From assembly GCF_040448685.1 (NCBI RefSeq), contig NZ_CP159290.1, positions 806,001 through 870,000 of the forward strand: a stretch of DNA of 64,000 bases, written 5' to 3'. The notes beneath the pieces are model-generated. The model was not told the DNA's origin, ran no database searches, and saw only the letters and a list, made by a program, of their open reading frames with translations. Every line of letters begins with the position of its first letter. Within the stretch, counting starts at the first letter, position 1. Positions 18,868-25,941 of the stretch are shown piece after piece. The DNA comes from Cellulosimicrobium sp. ES-005. GTDB taxonomy: Bacteria > Actinomycetota > Actinomycetes > Actinomycetales > Cellulomonadaceae. The translations under genes and the position numbers were made by a program.

Positions 18868-20270
18868 TGAGCACGACGACGCCCGCGCAGCAGCCCGCCG
18901 GGGCGCCCGTGGGCTTGGCCTTCTACGAGCACGTCCACGCGTACGCGCAGCAGGTGCGCGCGCACCTCGCCGACCTGCGGCCGGAGCAGGTCGAGGAGCT
19001 CACCGACGGGCTCGAGGCCGACCTCGCCGAGGCGGTCGTCGACGCGCCGGGCGCGCTGCCGCGCCGCAGTGGTCCCGCTCGTCCGCTGCCCGACGGCGGC
19101 CCCGCCGACCCGGGCGGAGCCGTCGCCGACGACACGGGCCTCGACCTCGTCGCGTTCTTCGGCCCGCCGGCGGAGTACGCCGCCGAGCTGCGGGGCGCCG
19201 CGGGGCTCCCGTCCGTCGCCGCGCCGGGCGGCGCGCGCCGCCCCCGCATCGGGCTGCGCGGGCGGCTGCTCGTGCTCGGCGGGATCCTGTCGTCCGGGTG
19301 GCGCTCCCTGTGGCGGCCCGTCACCTCGACGTCCCAGTGGGCCTCCGTCATGGAGTTCCTGCGGACCCTGACGCCCGCGTGGTGGATCCTGCGCGGCTGG
19401 GTCGTGGCGACGCTCCTGCTCGCGCTGCTCGGCGGCTACCAGGTCGCGGTCCTGCCGCGGGACCTCTCCGCACGGGTCGTGGTGCTCGCCGCCGTGGTGG
19501 TGAGCGTCCAGTGGGGTCGGGGTCGTTGGCTGCCCACGACCTGGCTGCCCAAGGTCGTGCGCCCGCTGTCCGTCGCGGCGGCCGTCGCGGCGGTCCCGAC
19601 CGTGCTCTACGTCACCGCGGCGAGCGCCTCGGTCTCCGTGTCCGGGTGGGACAGCGGCTACCAGCAGGGGTGGGCCGACGCGAGCGGCGGGACGCAGCCC
19701 GTCTCCTACGGCGGCCCCTCGGGGCCGGGCGGCGACGGCGTGTGGGTCGACGGGATGCAGGTCTCCAACCTGTTCGTCTACGACGCCGCGGGAGACCCCG
19801 TGCGCGACGTCCAGATCTTCGACGACCGCGGCCGCCAGGTGCGCACCGTGACCGAGGAGGGCGCCTACGGACCGTGGTCGGTGCCCGACGTCGAGGGCGC
19901 GTGGTACTTCCAGCCGACGCTCTCGACGGACGGTCGCGAGCGCTGGAACGTCTACCCGCTGCGCGCGGTCGCGGAGGAGGACGTCGAGTACGCGGACGGC
20001 GACGGGCGCCCCGTCCCGGCGACGGGCACGCGCACGCGCGAGATGCCGTGGCCCTTCCTCAAGGCGCCCACCGCCGTGCCCTCCAGCGTCGGCTCGGACG
20101 ACGCGACGTCGGGCACGGGCGAGCCGGGTGACACGGACGACCCCGCGCCGTCGGGCGACGCGACGGACCCGGCCGAGGGCACGGCACCCGAGCCCGCGCC
20201 GACCCCGCCCGCGGGCGGCACGCAGCCGCAACCGACGGGCCCGACCCCCGTCGTCGGCGCGATCGGCTGA
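18867..20270 (+). CDS. Membrane protein with HAAS-like N-terminus, PadR partner
   Basis: 467 residues. The N-terminal helical region YEHVHAYAQQVRAHLADL ... EELTDGLEADLAEAV (about 25-60) resembles the HAAS domains encoded beside PadR genes. Then come about three or four hydrophobic segments: TPAWWILRGWVVATLLLALL, a central VVVLAAVVVSV, and LSVAAAVAAVPTVLYVT. An extracellular beta-rich region (about 290-400, NLFVYDAAGDPVRDVQIFDD) and an acidic Pro/Thr/Gly-rich tail complete it. The layout suggests a sensor or envelope protein whose amount is set by the coupled PadR regulator. The specific function is unknown. Start overlaps the padR stop by one base. Confidence 0.8.
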   Translation: MSTTTPAQQPAGAPVGLAFYEHVHAYAQQVRAHLADLRPEQVEELTDGLEADLAEAVVDAPGALPRRSGPARPLPDGGPADPGGAVADDTGLDLVAFFGPPAEYAAELRGAAGLPSVAAPGGARRPRIGLRGRLLVLGGILSSGWRSLWRPVTSTSQWASVMEFLRTLTPAWWILRGWVVATLLLALLGGYQVAVLPRDLSARVVVLAAVVVSVQWGRGRWLPTTWLPKVVRPLSVAAAVAAVPTVLYVTAASASVSVSGWDSGYQQGWADASGGTQPVSYGGPSGPGGDGVWVDGMQVSNLFVYDAAGDPVRDVQIFDDRGRQVRTVTEEGAYGPWSVPDVEGAWYFQPTLSTDGRERWNVYPLRAVAEEDVEYADGDGRPVPATGTRTREMPWPFLKAPTAVPSSVGSDDATSGTGEPGDTDDPAPSGDATDPAEGTAPEPAPTPPAGGTQPQPTGPTPVVGAIG

Positions 20271-20281
20271 CGGAAAGGCGC

Positions 20282-20337
20282 CGAGCCCGGGATCGCTCCC
20301 CAGCCGGGGGTCGCCGTCGGGAGCGACCCCGGGTTCG
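20282..20337. repeat. Long hairpin, copy 2 of the dispersed intergenic repeat
   Basis: The left arm CGAGCCCGGGATCGCTCCC (20282-20300) differs from copy 1 at two bases. The right arm (20319-20337) is identical to that at 18380-18398. The stem has one G-U type and one A-C position. It lies 11 bases after the stop of the HAAS-like gene, so it is also a terminator candidate. A shorter relative (CCGGGG-GCGA-CCCCGG) is at 21951-21966. Confidence 0.65.
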
Positions 20338-20458
20338 GCCCGTCGGGCCGCGCGGAATGTCGGGTCTGCCCGGTGCGCAGGGCGGGCGTGGGGCGCGTCA
20401 CGCCCGTCTGACGGACGCTCCGGCTCGCCTGTGCCGCAACCGGTAATACTCTGGAACC

Positions 20459-21943
20459 ATGCCTCAGAATGACCTGACCTCGGTCAGCCGTGCCCAGACC
20501 GCTTCGCCGCGGCCCCGCAAGGTGCCCCGCGTCGTCGTCCTCGGCGGCGGCTCCGTGGGTCTGTACGCCGCGCGCCGACTGCGCAAGAAGCTCGGTCGCC
20601 GCGAGGCGGCGATCGTCGTCGTCGACCCGCGCCCGTACATGACGTACGCGCCCTTCCTCCCCGAGGCGGCCGCGGGCTCGATCGACGGCCGCGACGTCGT
20701 CGCGCCGCACCGCCGCGCCCTCAAGGGCGTCGACGTGCTCCAGGGCAAGGTCGTCTCGATCGACCACGCCGCGCGCCGCGTGACGATCCACCCGGAGGAG
20801 GGCGACGACTACTCGGTCACGTACGACCACCTGATCGTCGGCCTCGGCTCGGTGTCGCGCACGCTCCCCATCCCCGGGCTCGCGGAGAACGCGATCGGCT
20901 TCAAGAACGTGGAGGAGGCCATCGCGGTCCGCAACCACGTGCTCAACCGCATGGACGTCGCGTCGTCCACGTGGGACGAGGGGCTGCGTCGCCGCATGCT
21001 GACGTTCACGTTCGTGGGCGGCGGGTTCGCGGGCGTCGAGGCGATCGCCGAGATCGAGGACATGGCGCGCTACGCGACCCGCAACTACGCGACGATCGAG
21101 GAGAAGGACCTCCGCTTCGTCATGATCGAGGGCGCCGGGCGCATCCTGCCCGAGCTCAGCGAGCCCATGGCGGGCTATGCGCTCGAGGAGCTGAAGAAGC
21201 GCGGGATCGAGTTCCACCTCAACACGTTCCTGTCGTCGTGCGTCGACGGCCACGTCGTCACGTCGACGGGCGTCGAGTTCGACTCCGACACGATCGTGTG
21301 GACCGCGGGCGTCAAGGCGAACCCGGTCATCAAGGAGGCGTCCGACCTCCCCGTGGACAAGATGGGCCGCGTCACGGTGCTCCCGACGCTCCAGGTCGCC
21401 GACGCCGACGGCAACGTCGTGCCGAACGCGTGGGCCGCGGGCGACTGCGCCGCCGTCCCGGACGTGCTCAACCCGGGCAAGTTCTGCCCCCCGAACGCGC
21501 AGCACGCGATCCGCGAGGCCACGCGCCTGGCCGACAACCTCGCGCTCGAGCTGCACAGCGAGAAGCCGGTCGAGTACCGCCACAAGAGCGTCGGCACGGT
21601 CGCGTCCCTCGGCCTGTACAAGGGCGTCGCGGAGCTGTTCGGCGTGTTCAAGCTGCGCGGCGTGCTCGCGTGGCTCATGCACCGCAGCTACCACGTCATG
21701 GCGATGCCGACGGGCAACCGCAAGATCCGCATCTTCATCGGCTGGATCGGGCAGTTCCTCCTGGGTCGCGAGCTCGTGTCGCTCGGCTCCCTGCACGACC
21801 CGCGCGCGGAGTTCCGCGCCGCGTCGGTGCCGCCCAAGAAGGACGGCGAGCCGGTCAAGCAGACCGCGCAGGGCTCGGCCGCCGCGGCCGAGGCGGGCGT
21901 CTCCGCCGACGCGGACGAGAAGGTCCCGGCCAAGGCGTCCTGA
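20459..21943 (+). CDS. ndh: Type II NADH dehydrogenase (FAD-dependent)
   Basis: 494 residues. NDH-2 passes electrons from NADH to menaquinone at the inner membrane surface without pumping protons. The FAD-binding GxGxxG-type loop is VVVLGGGSVGLYAARRLRKK (about residues 22-41). The NADH-binding loop is FTFVGGGFAGVEAIAEIEDM (near 182). AAGDCAAVPDV near 325 is the second FAD motif. The C-terminal membrane-anchoring part is FKLRGVLAWLMHRSYHVMAMP, and the acidic Lys/Ala tail is extra. There is no Shine-Dalgarno; TACTCT ends 6 bases before the ATG, within GGTAATACTCTGG, so a leaderless mRNA is likely. A strong terminator follows at 21979. Confidence 0.92.
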   Translation: MPQNDLTSVSRAQTASPRPRKVPRVVVLGGGSVGLYAARRLRKKLGRREAAIVVVDPRPYMTYAPFLPEAAAGSIDGRDVVAPHRRALKGVDVLQGKVVSIDHAARRVTIHPEEGDDYSVTYDHLIVGLGSVSRTLPIPGLAENAIGFKNVEEAIAVRNHVLNRMDVASSTWDEGLRRRMLTFTFVGGGFAGVEAIAEIEDMARYATRNYATIEEKDLRFVMIEGAGRILPELSEPMAGYALEELKKRGIEFHLNTFLSSCVDGHVVTSTGVEFDSDTIVWTAGVKANPVIKEASDLPVDKMGRVTVLPTLQVADADGNVVPNAWAAGDCAAVPDVLNPGKFCPPNAQHAIREATRLADNLALELHSEKPVEYRHKSVGTVASLGLYKGVAELFGVFKLRGVLAWLMHRSYHVMAMPTGNRKIRIFIGWIGQFLLGRELVSLGSLHDPRAEFRAASVPPKKDGEPVKQTAQGSAAAAEAGVSADADEKVPAKAS

Positions 21944-21978
21944 CCGCCGTCCGGGGGCGACCCCGGAGCCGTGCCCGA

Positions 21979-22018
21979 CGACGAGGGGCGAGCCGCCGGT
22001 GCGGCTCGCCCCTCGTCG
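21979..22018. terminator. Terminator hairpin between ndh and the tRNA gene
   Basis: A perfect 18-bp stem, CGACGAGGGGCGAGCCGC with its complement at 22001-22018, and a CGGT tetraloop. It sits 36 bases after the ndh stop. Confidence 0.85.
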
Positions 22019-22097
22019 CGTCCCGACGTGTCCGGCGCCTCCTCGGCAGGCGTCGACCGTCCCGGCTCGGTCCGCGGTCGCGGTAGATTCGGGCCGC

Positions 22098-22171
22098 GCC
22101 CCCATGGCCCAACTGGCAGAGGCGGCCGGCTTAAACCCGGCGTGTTCCGGGTTCGAGTCCCGGTGGGGGCA
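22098..22171 (+). tRNA. tRNA with TAA anticodon (Leu by anticodon), short variable loop
   Basis: 74 nt. Acceptor GCCCCCA pairs with TGGGGGC, discriminator A at 22171. The D arm runs 22107-22123 with a GG in its loop. The anticodon stem GCCGG/CCGGC encloses CTTAAAC, so the anticodon is TAA (22132-22134). The variable loop is only GTGTT. The T arm is CCGGG-TTCGAGT-CCCGG. CCA is not encoded (ACCG). Bacterial tRNA-Leu normally has a long variable arm, so this short form is odd. A TAGATT -10-like box lies at 22084-22089. Confidence 0.85.
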
Positions 22172-22177
22172 CCGACG

Positions 22178-22579
22178 TCACGAGAGCCCGGTCGGGCCCT
22201 CGGGCTCGGGCGGCGGCGCGGCCTCCTGGCCGAGGATCACGACGGTGCCGTCCGGGTCCTGCACGCGCGCGACGCGCTCGCCCCACGGCTGGTCCGTGGG
22301 CGGCTGGAGCACCGGCACTCCGGCCGCGGCGAGGTGCTCGACGGCCCGGTCGCAGTCGTCGACGTACACCCACAGCGCGGTGCGCGCGACGCCGGCGGGC
22401 ATCGTGCCGTCGTCGAGCCCGATCCCGAGCGGCGAGCCGCCGACGTGCACGCTCACGTACACGGGCGCGCCCTCGTCGGGGAAGGCGTACTCGACGGTCC
22501 CGCGCAGCAGGTCGCGGTAGAAGACGAGCGACCGCTCCACGTCGGCCACGGAGAGGATCGGGAAGAGGCTGCGGAACAT
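22178..22579 (-). CDS. VOC family (glyoxalase/bleomycin-resistance fold) protein
   Basis: 133 residues, one VOC domain of paired beta-alpha-beta-beta-beta units. Features: SLFPILSVADVERSLVFYRD at the start, LWVYVDDCDRAVEHLAAAGV in the middle, and DQPWGERVARVQDPDGTVVIL at the end, the usual place of the last ligand. The typical metal-ligand Glu after DPDG is not present (DPDGTVVIL), and a first-strand His is also lacking, so it may bind rather than transform a small molecule. GAGGAGCC lies before the ATG. The gene ends 7 bp from the convergent tRNA gene. Ligand is unknown. Confidence 0.82.
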   Translation of the reverse strand: MFRSLFPILSVADVERSLVFYRDLLRGTVEYAFPDEGAPVYVSVHVGGSPLGIGLDDGTMPAGVARTALWVYVDDCDRAVEHLAAAGVPVLQPPTDQPWGERVARVQDPDGTVVILGQEAAPPPEPEGPTGLS

Positions 22580-22700
22580 CGGCCTGGCTCCTCGGTGCGC
22601 ACGGGTGGGTGCTCCCATCGTGCGCGCCCGGCGTCGGGTGCGCTCCCCGGGCCGGGCCGGGCCGGGCCGCCGCCGTCGGGTCGGCCGCCCGCGCCTGCGG

Positions 22701-23345
22701 TCAGGCGGCGGTCCGCCCCAGGGCGTCGTCGAGGAACGCGCGGACGTCGGCGAGCTCGCGCGCGTCGATGCCGTGCGCGAGGCCGGGGTAGACGCGCTCG
22801 ACGAGCGTCGAGCGGCCCGGCAGCCACGCGGCCGTCCGCTCGATCGCGTGCGGCGCGATGACGCGGTCCTCGGCCCCGCGGCCCCAGAACACGGGCGGCC
22901 GGGACGCGGCGAGCGCGGCGTCCGCGGGCTGCTCCGCGGCCTGGACGAACCCGCCGAGGACGACGGTCGCCGCCACGCGCTCGGGGCGCGTGCGCAGGAG
23001 CTGGGACGCCATGAGCCCGCCCTGGGAGAACCCGACGGGGACGACCGGCCGGTCAGGGCCGAGCTCGGCGTCGACCCACGCCCAGACGGCCTCGGTCGCG
23101 CGCGCCACGGGCGCCGGGTCGGGGTCGCCCGGCGTGACGATCGGGAACCACGCGAAGCCGCCGTGGGGGAGAGGGAGCGGGGCGCGCAGCGAGACCCACG
23201 GCGCGCCCAGGTGCGGGCCGAGGCCCGCAAGGTCGTGCTCGTGCGAGCCGTACCCGTGCAGCAGCACGACGACGGGCCCCGCGGCGGGCTGTCCTGCCAG
23301 GCCCGGGTCGGGGCGGACGGCGACGAGCGCGGTGGGCGCGCTCAT
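22701..23345 (-). CDS. Phospholipase/carboxylesterase family alpha/beta hydrolase
   Basis: 214 residues. The fold is recognised from VVVLLHGYGSHEHDLAGLGP (oxyanion region), the nucleophile elbow VPVGFSQGGLMASQLL (G-F-S-Q-G), the Asp region FWGRGAEDRVIAPH and the catalytic His in YPGLAHGIDARELADVRAFL. It belongs to the group of small serine esterases acting on acyl or thioester bonds. It sits directly downstream of the two-domain VOC protein gene, whose stop overlaps its ATG (ATGA), as in the hydroquinone/catechol-responsive gene pairs of other bacteria. Role in aromatic or electrophile detoxification is an inference from that pairing. Confidence 0.88.
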   Translation of the reverse strand: MSAPTALVAVRPDPGLAGQPAAGPVVVLLHGYGSHEHDLAGLGPHLGAPWVSLRAPLPLPHGGFAWFPIVTPGDPDPAPVARATEAVWAWVDAELGPDRPVVPVGFSQGGLMASQLLRTRPERVAATVVLGGFVQAAEQPADAALAASRPPVFWGRGAEDRVIAPHAIERTAAWLPGRSTLVERVYPGLAHGIDARELADVRAFLDDALGRTAA

Positions 23346-24268
23346 CGCGCCAGGAGCTCGTCGGTCGTCGTGCCGGGCACGGCCAGCGTGACCCGCGTGC
23401 CCCACGGGTCGTGCACGACGACGGAGCGGCCGTCGTCGGCGTGCTGCAGGCCGCGGGCCCGCAGGCGGGCGACGAGCGCGTCGAGGTCGTCGCGACCGGG
23501 GACGGTGACCGCGACGTCCCCGAGCCCCAGGCTCGCGGCGCGCGGGCCGGCGCCGGCGCTGTTCCAGACGTTCATCGCGACGTGGTGGTGGTACCCGCCG
23601 GCGGACGCGAACAGGGCGCCGCTGTACTCGGTGACCGTGGCCTCGAACCCGACGGCGTCGACGTAGAAGTCGCGCGCGGTCGCGATGTCGCCGACCTGGA
23701 GATGGACGTGCCCCACCCGCCCGGCGAGCGCGGGCCCGGCGTCGAACGTCTCCTGGTCGAGGTGCGTGCGCAGGTACGCGTTCGGGTCCAGGTACTCGGT
23801 CGCCATGACGATCTGGCCGCGCTCGCGCACCCACGTCTCGCGGGGGCGGTCGGTGTACAGCTCGACCCCGTTCCCCTCGGGGTCGGTGAAGTAGAACGCC
23901 TCGCTGACGAGGTGGTCGCTCGACCCGACGAACGCCCCCCGACGGTCCTGCGCGGCCCGGTAGACGGTCGCGGCGAGGCTCGCGGCGTCGTCGAACAGGA
24001 ACGCGGTGTGGAACAGGCCGGCCTGACGCCGGTCGACGGCGGGCAGGCCGGGCGTGTGCACGAGGCGCAGCATGGGCGTCGTGCCGCGGCCGAGGACGCG
24101 GTGCACCTCGGTGCCGCGCGAGCGCTCCTCGAGCGGGGCCAGCGCGAACGCGCCCGTGTAGTAGGACGTCATCTGCTCGAGGTCGCCGACGCGCAGCGTG
24201 ACGGCGTCCATGCTCGTGGACGGGGACAGGAGGCGGTCGGTCGGCGCGCCCGGGGTGCTCGTGGTCAT
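23342..24268 (-). CDS. Two-domain VOC protein, extradiol dioxygenase-like
   Basis: 308 residues with two VOC domains (about 15-150 and 170-300), similar in layout to CatE-type catechol 2,3-dioxygenases. Domain 1 shows AVTLRVGDLEQMTSYYTGAF, LFHTAFLF and FTDPEGNGVELYTDRP. Domain 2 shows VGHVHLQVGDIATARDFYVD and GGYHHHVAMNVWNS, which supply His ligands. The expected Glu near the C-terminus is replaced in HDPWGTRVTLAV, so metal binding may differ. SD-like GGAGCAG before ATG 24268. It overlaps the downstream esterase gene. A palindrome covering its -10 suggests repression by a MarR/TetR-type regulator. Confidence 0.85.
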   Translation of the reverse strand: MTTSTPGAPTDRLLSPSTSMDAVTLRVGDLEQMTSYYTGAFALAPLEERSRGTEVHRVLGRGTTPMLRLVHTPGLPAVDRRQAGLFHTAFLFDDAASLAATVYRAAQDRRGAFVGSSDHLVSEAFYFTDPEGNGVELYTDRPRETWVRERGQIVMATEYLDPNAYLRTHLDQETFDAGPALAGRVGHVHLQVGDIATARDFYVDAVGFEATVTEYSGALFASAGGYHHHVAMNVWNSAGAGPRAASLGLGDVAVTVPGRDDLDALVARLRARGLQHADDGRSVVVHDPWGTRVTLAVPGTTTDELLAR

Positions 24269-24281
24269 GTCTGCTCCAACT

Positions 24282-24299
24282 GTTGTCGCTACAACTATA
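24282..24299 (-). promoter_or_regulatory. Operator overlapping the -10 of the VOC/esterase operon
   Basis: GTTGT (24282-24286) and ACAAC (24291-24295) form a 5+4+5 inverted repeat on an AT-rich island. Read on the minus strand, TATAGT (24299-24294) is a good -10 and overlaps the repeat, so a bound repressor would block transcription. No regulator gene is adjacent. Confidence 0.5.
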
Positions 24300-24361
24300 T
24301 TCCACCACGCCGCCGGACGATCCCGACACGCGGGGCGCTTCCTTGCTAGGGTCGCCGCGAA

Positions 24362-24469
24362 CCACGCGGGGCGTCCCGCCCGGGTGACCGGGCCGAGGGA
24401 CTGAGACGAGCGGTACGGCCGCCCGGACCCGTCGAACCTGATCTCGCTAGCACGAGCGGAGGAACGTGG
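24362..24469 (+). promoter_or_regulatory. TPP riboswitch (THI element)
   Basis: The conserved TPP aptamer parts are in order: GCGGGGCGTCC at the 5' side, CTGAGA (24401-24406), ACCTGAT (24436-24442) and AGCGGAGGAACG at the 3' side. P1 is CCACG (24362-24366) paired with CGTGG (24465-24469). P1 ends two bases before the start ATG at 24472, and the only ribosome site (GGAGG, 24458-24462) lies inside the aptamer. No intrinsic terminator is visible, so control is likely translational: thiamine pyrophosphate would hide the site. A TAGGGT -10-like box is at 24347-24352. Confidence 0.9.
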
Positions 24470-24471
24470 GC

Positions 24472-25224
24472 ATGACGACGCCTGCTGCCATCACCCTGAA
24501 CCCTGTCCTCGCGGACGACCCGACCGCGCTCGTCCGGCCGGGGGAGACCGGCTTCACGGTCGACCTCGCGCGCCGGTACGCGCACCTCTTCGACGAGTTC
24601 TACGACCACCCGTTCCTCGCCGGGCTGCGCGACGGGTCGGTCGAGCCGGACGCGGTGCGGCACTACGTCGGCCAGGACCACCAGTACCTCACGGCGTACC
24701 TGCGCTGCTACGGGCTCGGCATGGCGCTCGCGCCGGACCGCGAGTGGGCCGCGTACTTCCACGAGAAGGCCGGGTTCCTGCTCGACGACGAGTCGCACGC
24801 CCACCACGCGATGTGCGACTTCCTCGGCGTGGCCTACGAGGACGCGCAGACGAACCGCCTCGCCCCGAGCGCGCAGGCGTACGTCGACCACATGCTCGCC
24901 GCGGGCCGCGACTCGCTCGGCGTGCTGCTCGCCGCCCTCCTGCCGTGCCCGTGGACCTACATCTGGTCGGCGCGGCGGTTCTGGCTCGCCGAGCGCGAGA
25001 CGACGCCCGGCGCGATCGGGGACGACCACCCGCTCGCGGGCTGGTGGGAGTTCTACGCTGCCGAGCGCACCGAGGGGGTCCTGGCCGACCTGCGCGAGCG
25101 GCTCGACGCGCTCGCCGCCGACGCGGGCGAGGCGGAGCGCGCCCGCATGGAGCGCGCGTTCGAGCTGAGCTGCCGCCACGAGATCCGGTTCTGGCAGATG
25201 GCGCGGTCGCTCGAGCGGTGGTGA
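24472..25224 (+). CDS. tenA: TenA family protein (thiaminase II / aminopyrimidine aminohydrolase)
   Basis: 250 residues, all-helical TenA fold. Residues typical of the family are visible: YDHPFLAGLRDGSVEPDAVRHYVGQDHQYL, the catalytic Cys region LAALLPCPWTYIWSA, the long helix with AERTEGVLADLRERLDAL, and the C-terminal FELSCRHEIRFWQMA with a Glu/Trp pair. TenA salvages the pyrimidine half of degraded thiamine (aminohydrolase) or cleaves thiamine. The upstream TPP riboswitch ties it to thiamine supply. ATG 24472 is chosen over GTG 24466 because of the spacing from GGAGG and because GTG lies within P1 of the aptamer. No other thiamine gene is in the window. Confidence 0.92.
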   Translation: MTTPAAITLNPVLADDPTALVRPGETGFTVDLARRYAHLFDEFYDHPFLAGLRDGSVEPDAVRHYVGQDHQYLTAYLRCYGLGMALAPDREWAAYFHEKAGFLLDDESHAHHAMCDFLGVAYEDAQTNRLAPSAQAYVDHMLAAGRDSLGVLLAALLPCPWTYIWSARRFWLAERETTPGAIGDDHPLAGWWEFYAAERTEGVLADLRERLDALAADAGEAERARMERAFELSCRHEIRFWQMARSLERW

Positions 25225-25282
25225 CGTCCCTCCCGGACCGGTGAGCGCCCGACGTCGGGCCTTACGCCAGGAGCAGATCCTC

Positions 25283-25322
25283 GCCCGGGTGCCTCGGCAC
25301 CCGGGCGGGGCGCGGGTAGCGT
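25283..25322 (+). promoter_or_regulatory. Palindrome and -10 box of the clgR-like gene
   Basis: GCCCGGGTGCC-TC-GGCACCCGGGC (25283-25306) is an 11+2+11 perfect inverted repeat. TAGCGT (25317-25322) follows and ends 6 bases before the ATG. The palindrome sits where the -35 would be. It may be an operator or, alternatively, the tenA terminator. Confidence 0.5.
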
Positions 25323-25328
25323 GACCGC

Positions 25329-25817
25329 ATGGACGCGACGAGCGCGGTGCCGAACGCAGGGCCGAGCGGAGTGCCGAGCGGAGTGCCGGCGAGCCCCCGG
25401 CCCCGGGAGGGCGGTCGGCCGGAGCCGCTCCTGCGCCACGTGATCGGCGGCATCCTCCGACGGGCCCGGCTCGCGCAGGGTCGGACGCTCGTCGACGTCG
25501 CGGCTGCCGCACGGGTCTCGACCGCTTACCTTTCCGAGGTGGAGCGCGGCCGCAAGGAGGCGTCGTCCGAGGTCCTGGCCGCCGTCTGCGGCGCCCTCGG
25601 CCTGCGCCTCGTGGACCTCGTGGCTCGCACGGGGGAGGAGCTGCGCCCGCTCGCCCCCGTGCGCGTGCTCTCCTCCGTCCGGGAGCGCGGTGCGCTCTCC
25701 GCGCCGCGGGACCCCGCACCCGCCGGCGAACCCGTGCGCGACCTCCCGGTCGCGCGCACGACGCTCGCGGCGCGGGCGACCGTGCGCACCGCCGACGTGC
25801 TGCTCCTCGCGGCCTGA
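25329..25817 (+). CDS. clgR: ClgR-type XRE family transcriptional regulator
   Basis: 162 residues. The Cro/CI-type helix-turn-helix spans about residues 37-100: [61 protein letters not shown]. This is the pattern of ClgR, the activator of clpP and other protease genes in actinobacteria, and clpP1-clpP2 lie 1.2 kb downstream. The C-terminus ends LLLAA, like the ssrA and ClgR degrons recognised by Clp proteases, which would make a feedback loop (inference). The N-terminal 30 residues are low-complexity. No Shine-Dalgarno: a TAGCGT box ends 6 bases before ATG 25329, so the mRNA is probably leaderless. Confidence 0.82.
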   Translation: MDATSAVPNAGPSGVPSGVPASPRPREGGRPEPLLRHVIGGILRRARLAQGRTLVDVAAAARVSTAYLSEVERGRKEASSEVLAAVCGALGLRLVDLVARTGEELRPLAPVRVLSSVRERGALSAPRDPAPAGEPVRDLPVARTTLAARATVRTADVLLLAA

Positions 25818-25941
25818 CTCCCGCGGGGCCGGCCGCACCGGCTGACGCGCGGCCGGCACGGGGCCCGCACCTGGCCGGCTCCTGGTCGGCACCGCGTGTC
25901 GCGCCCCGGCGCGGCGCGGCGGGCGCCGCTACCGTCGAGGG

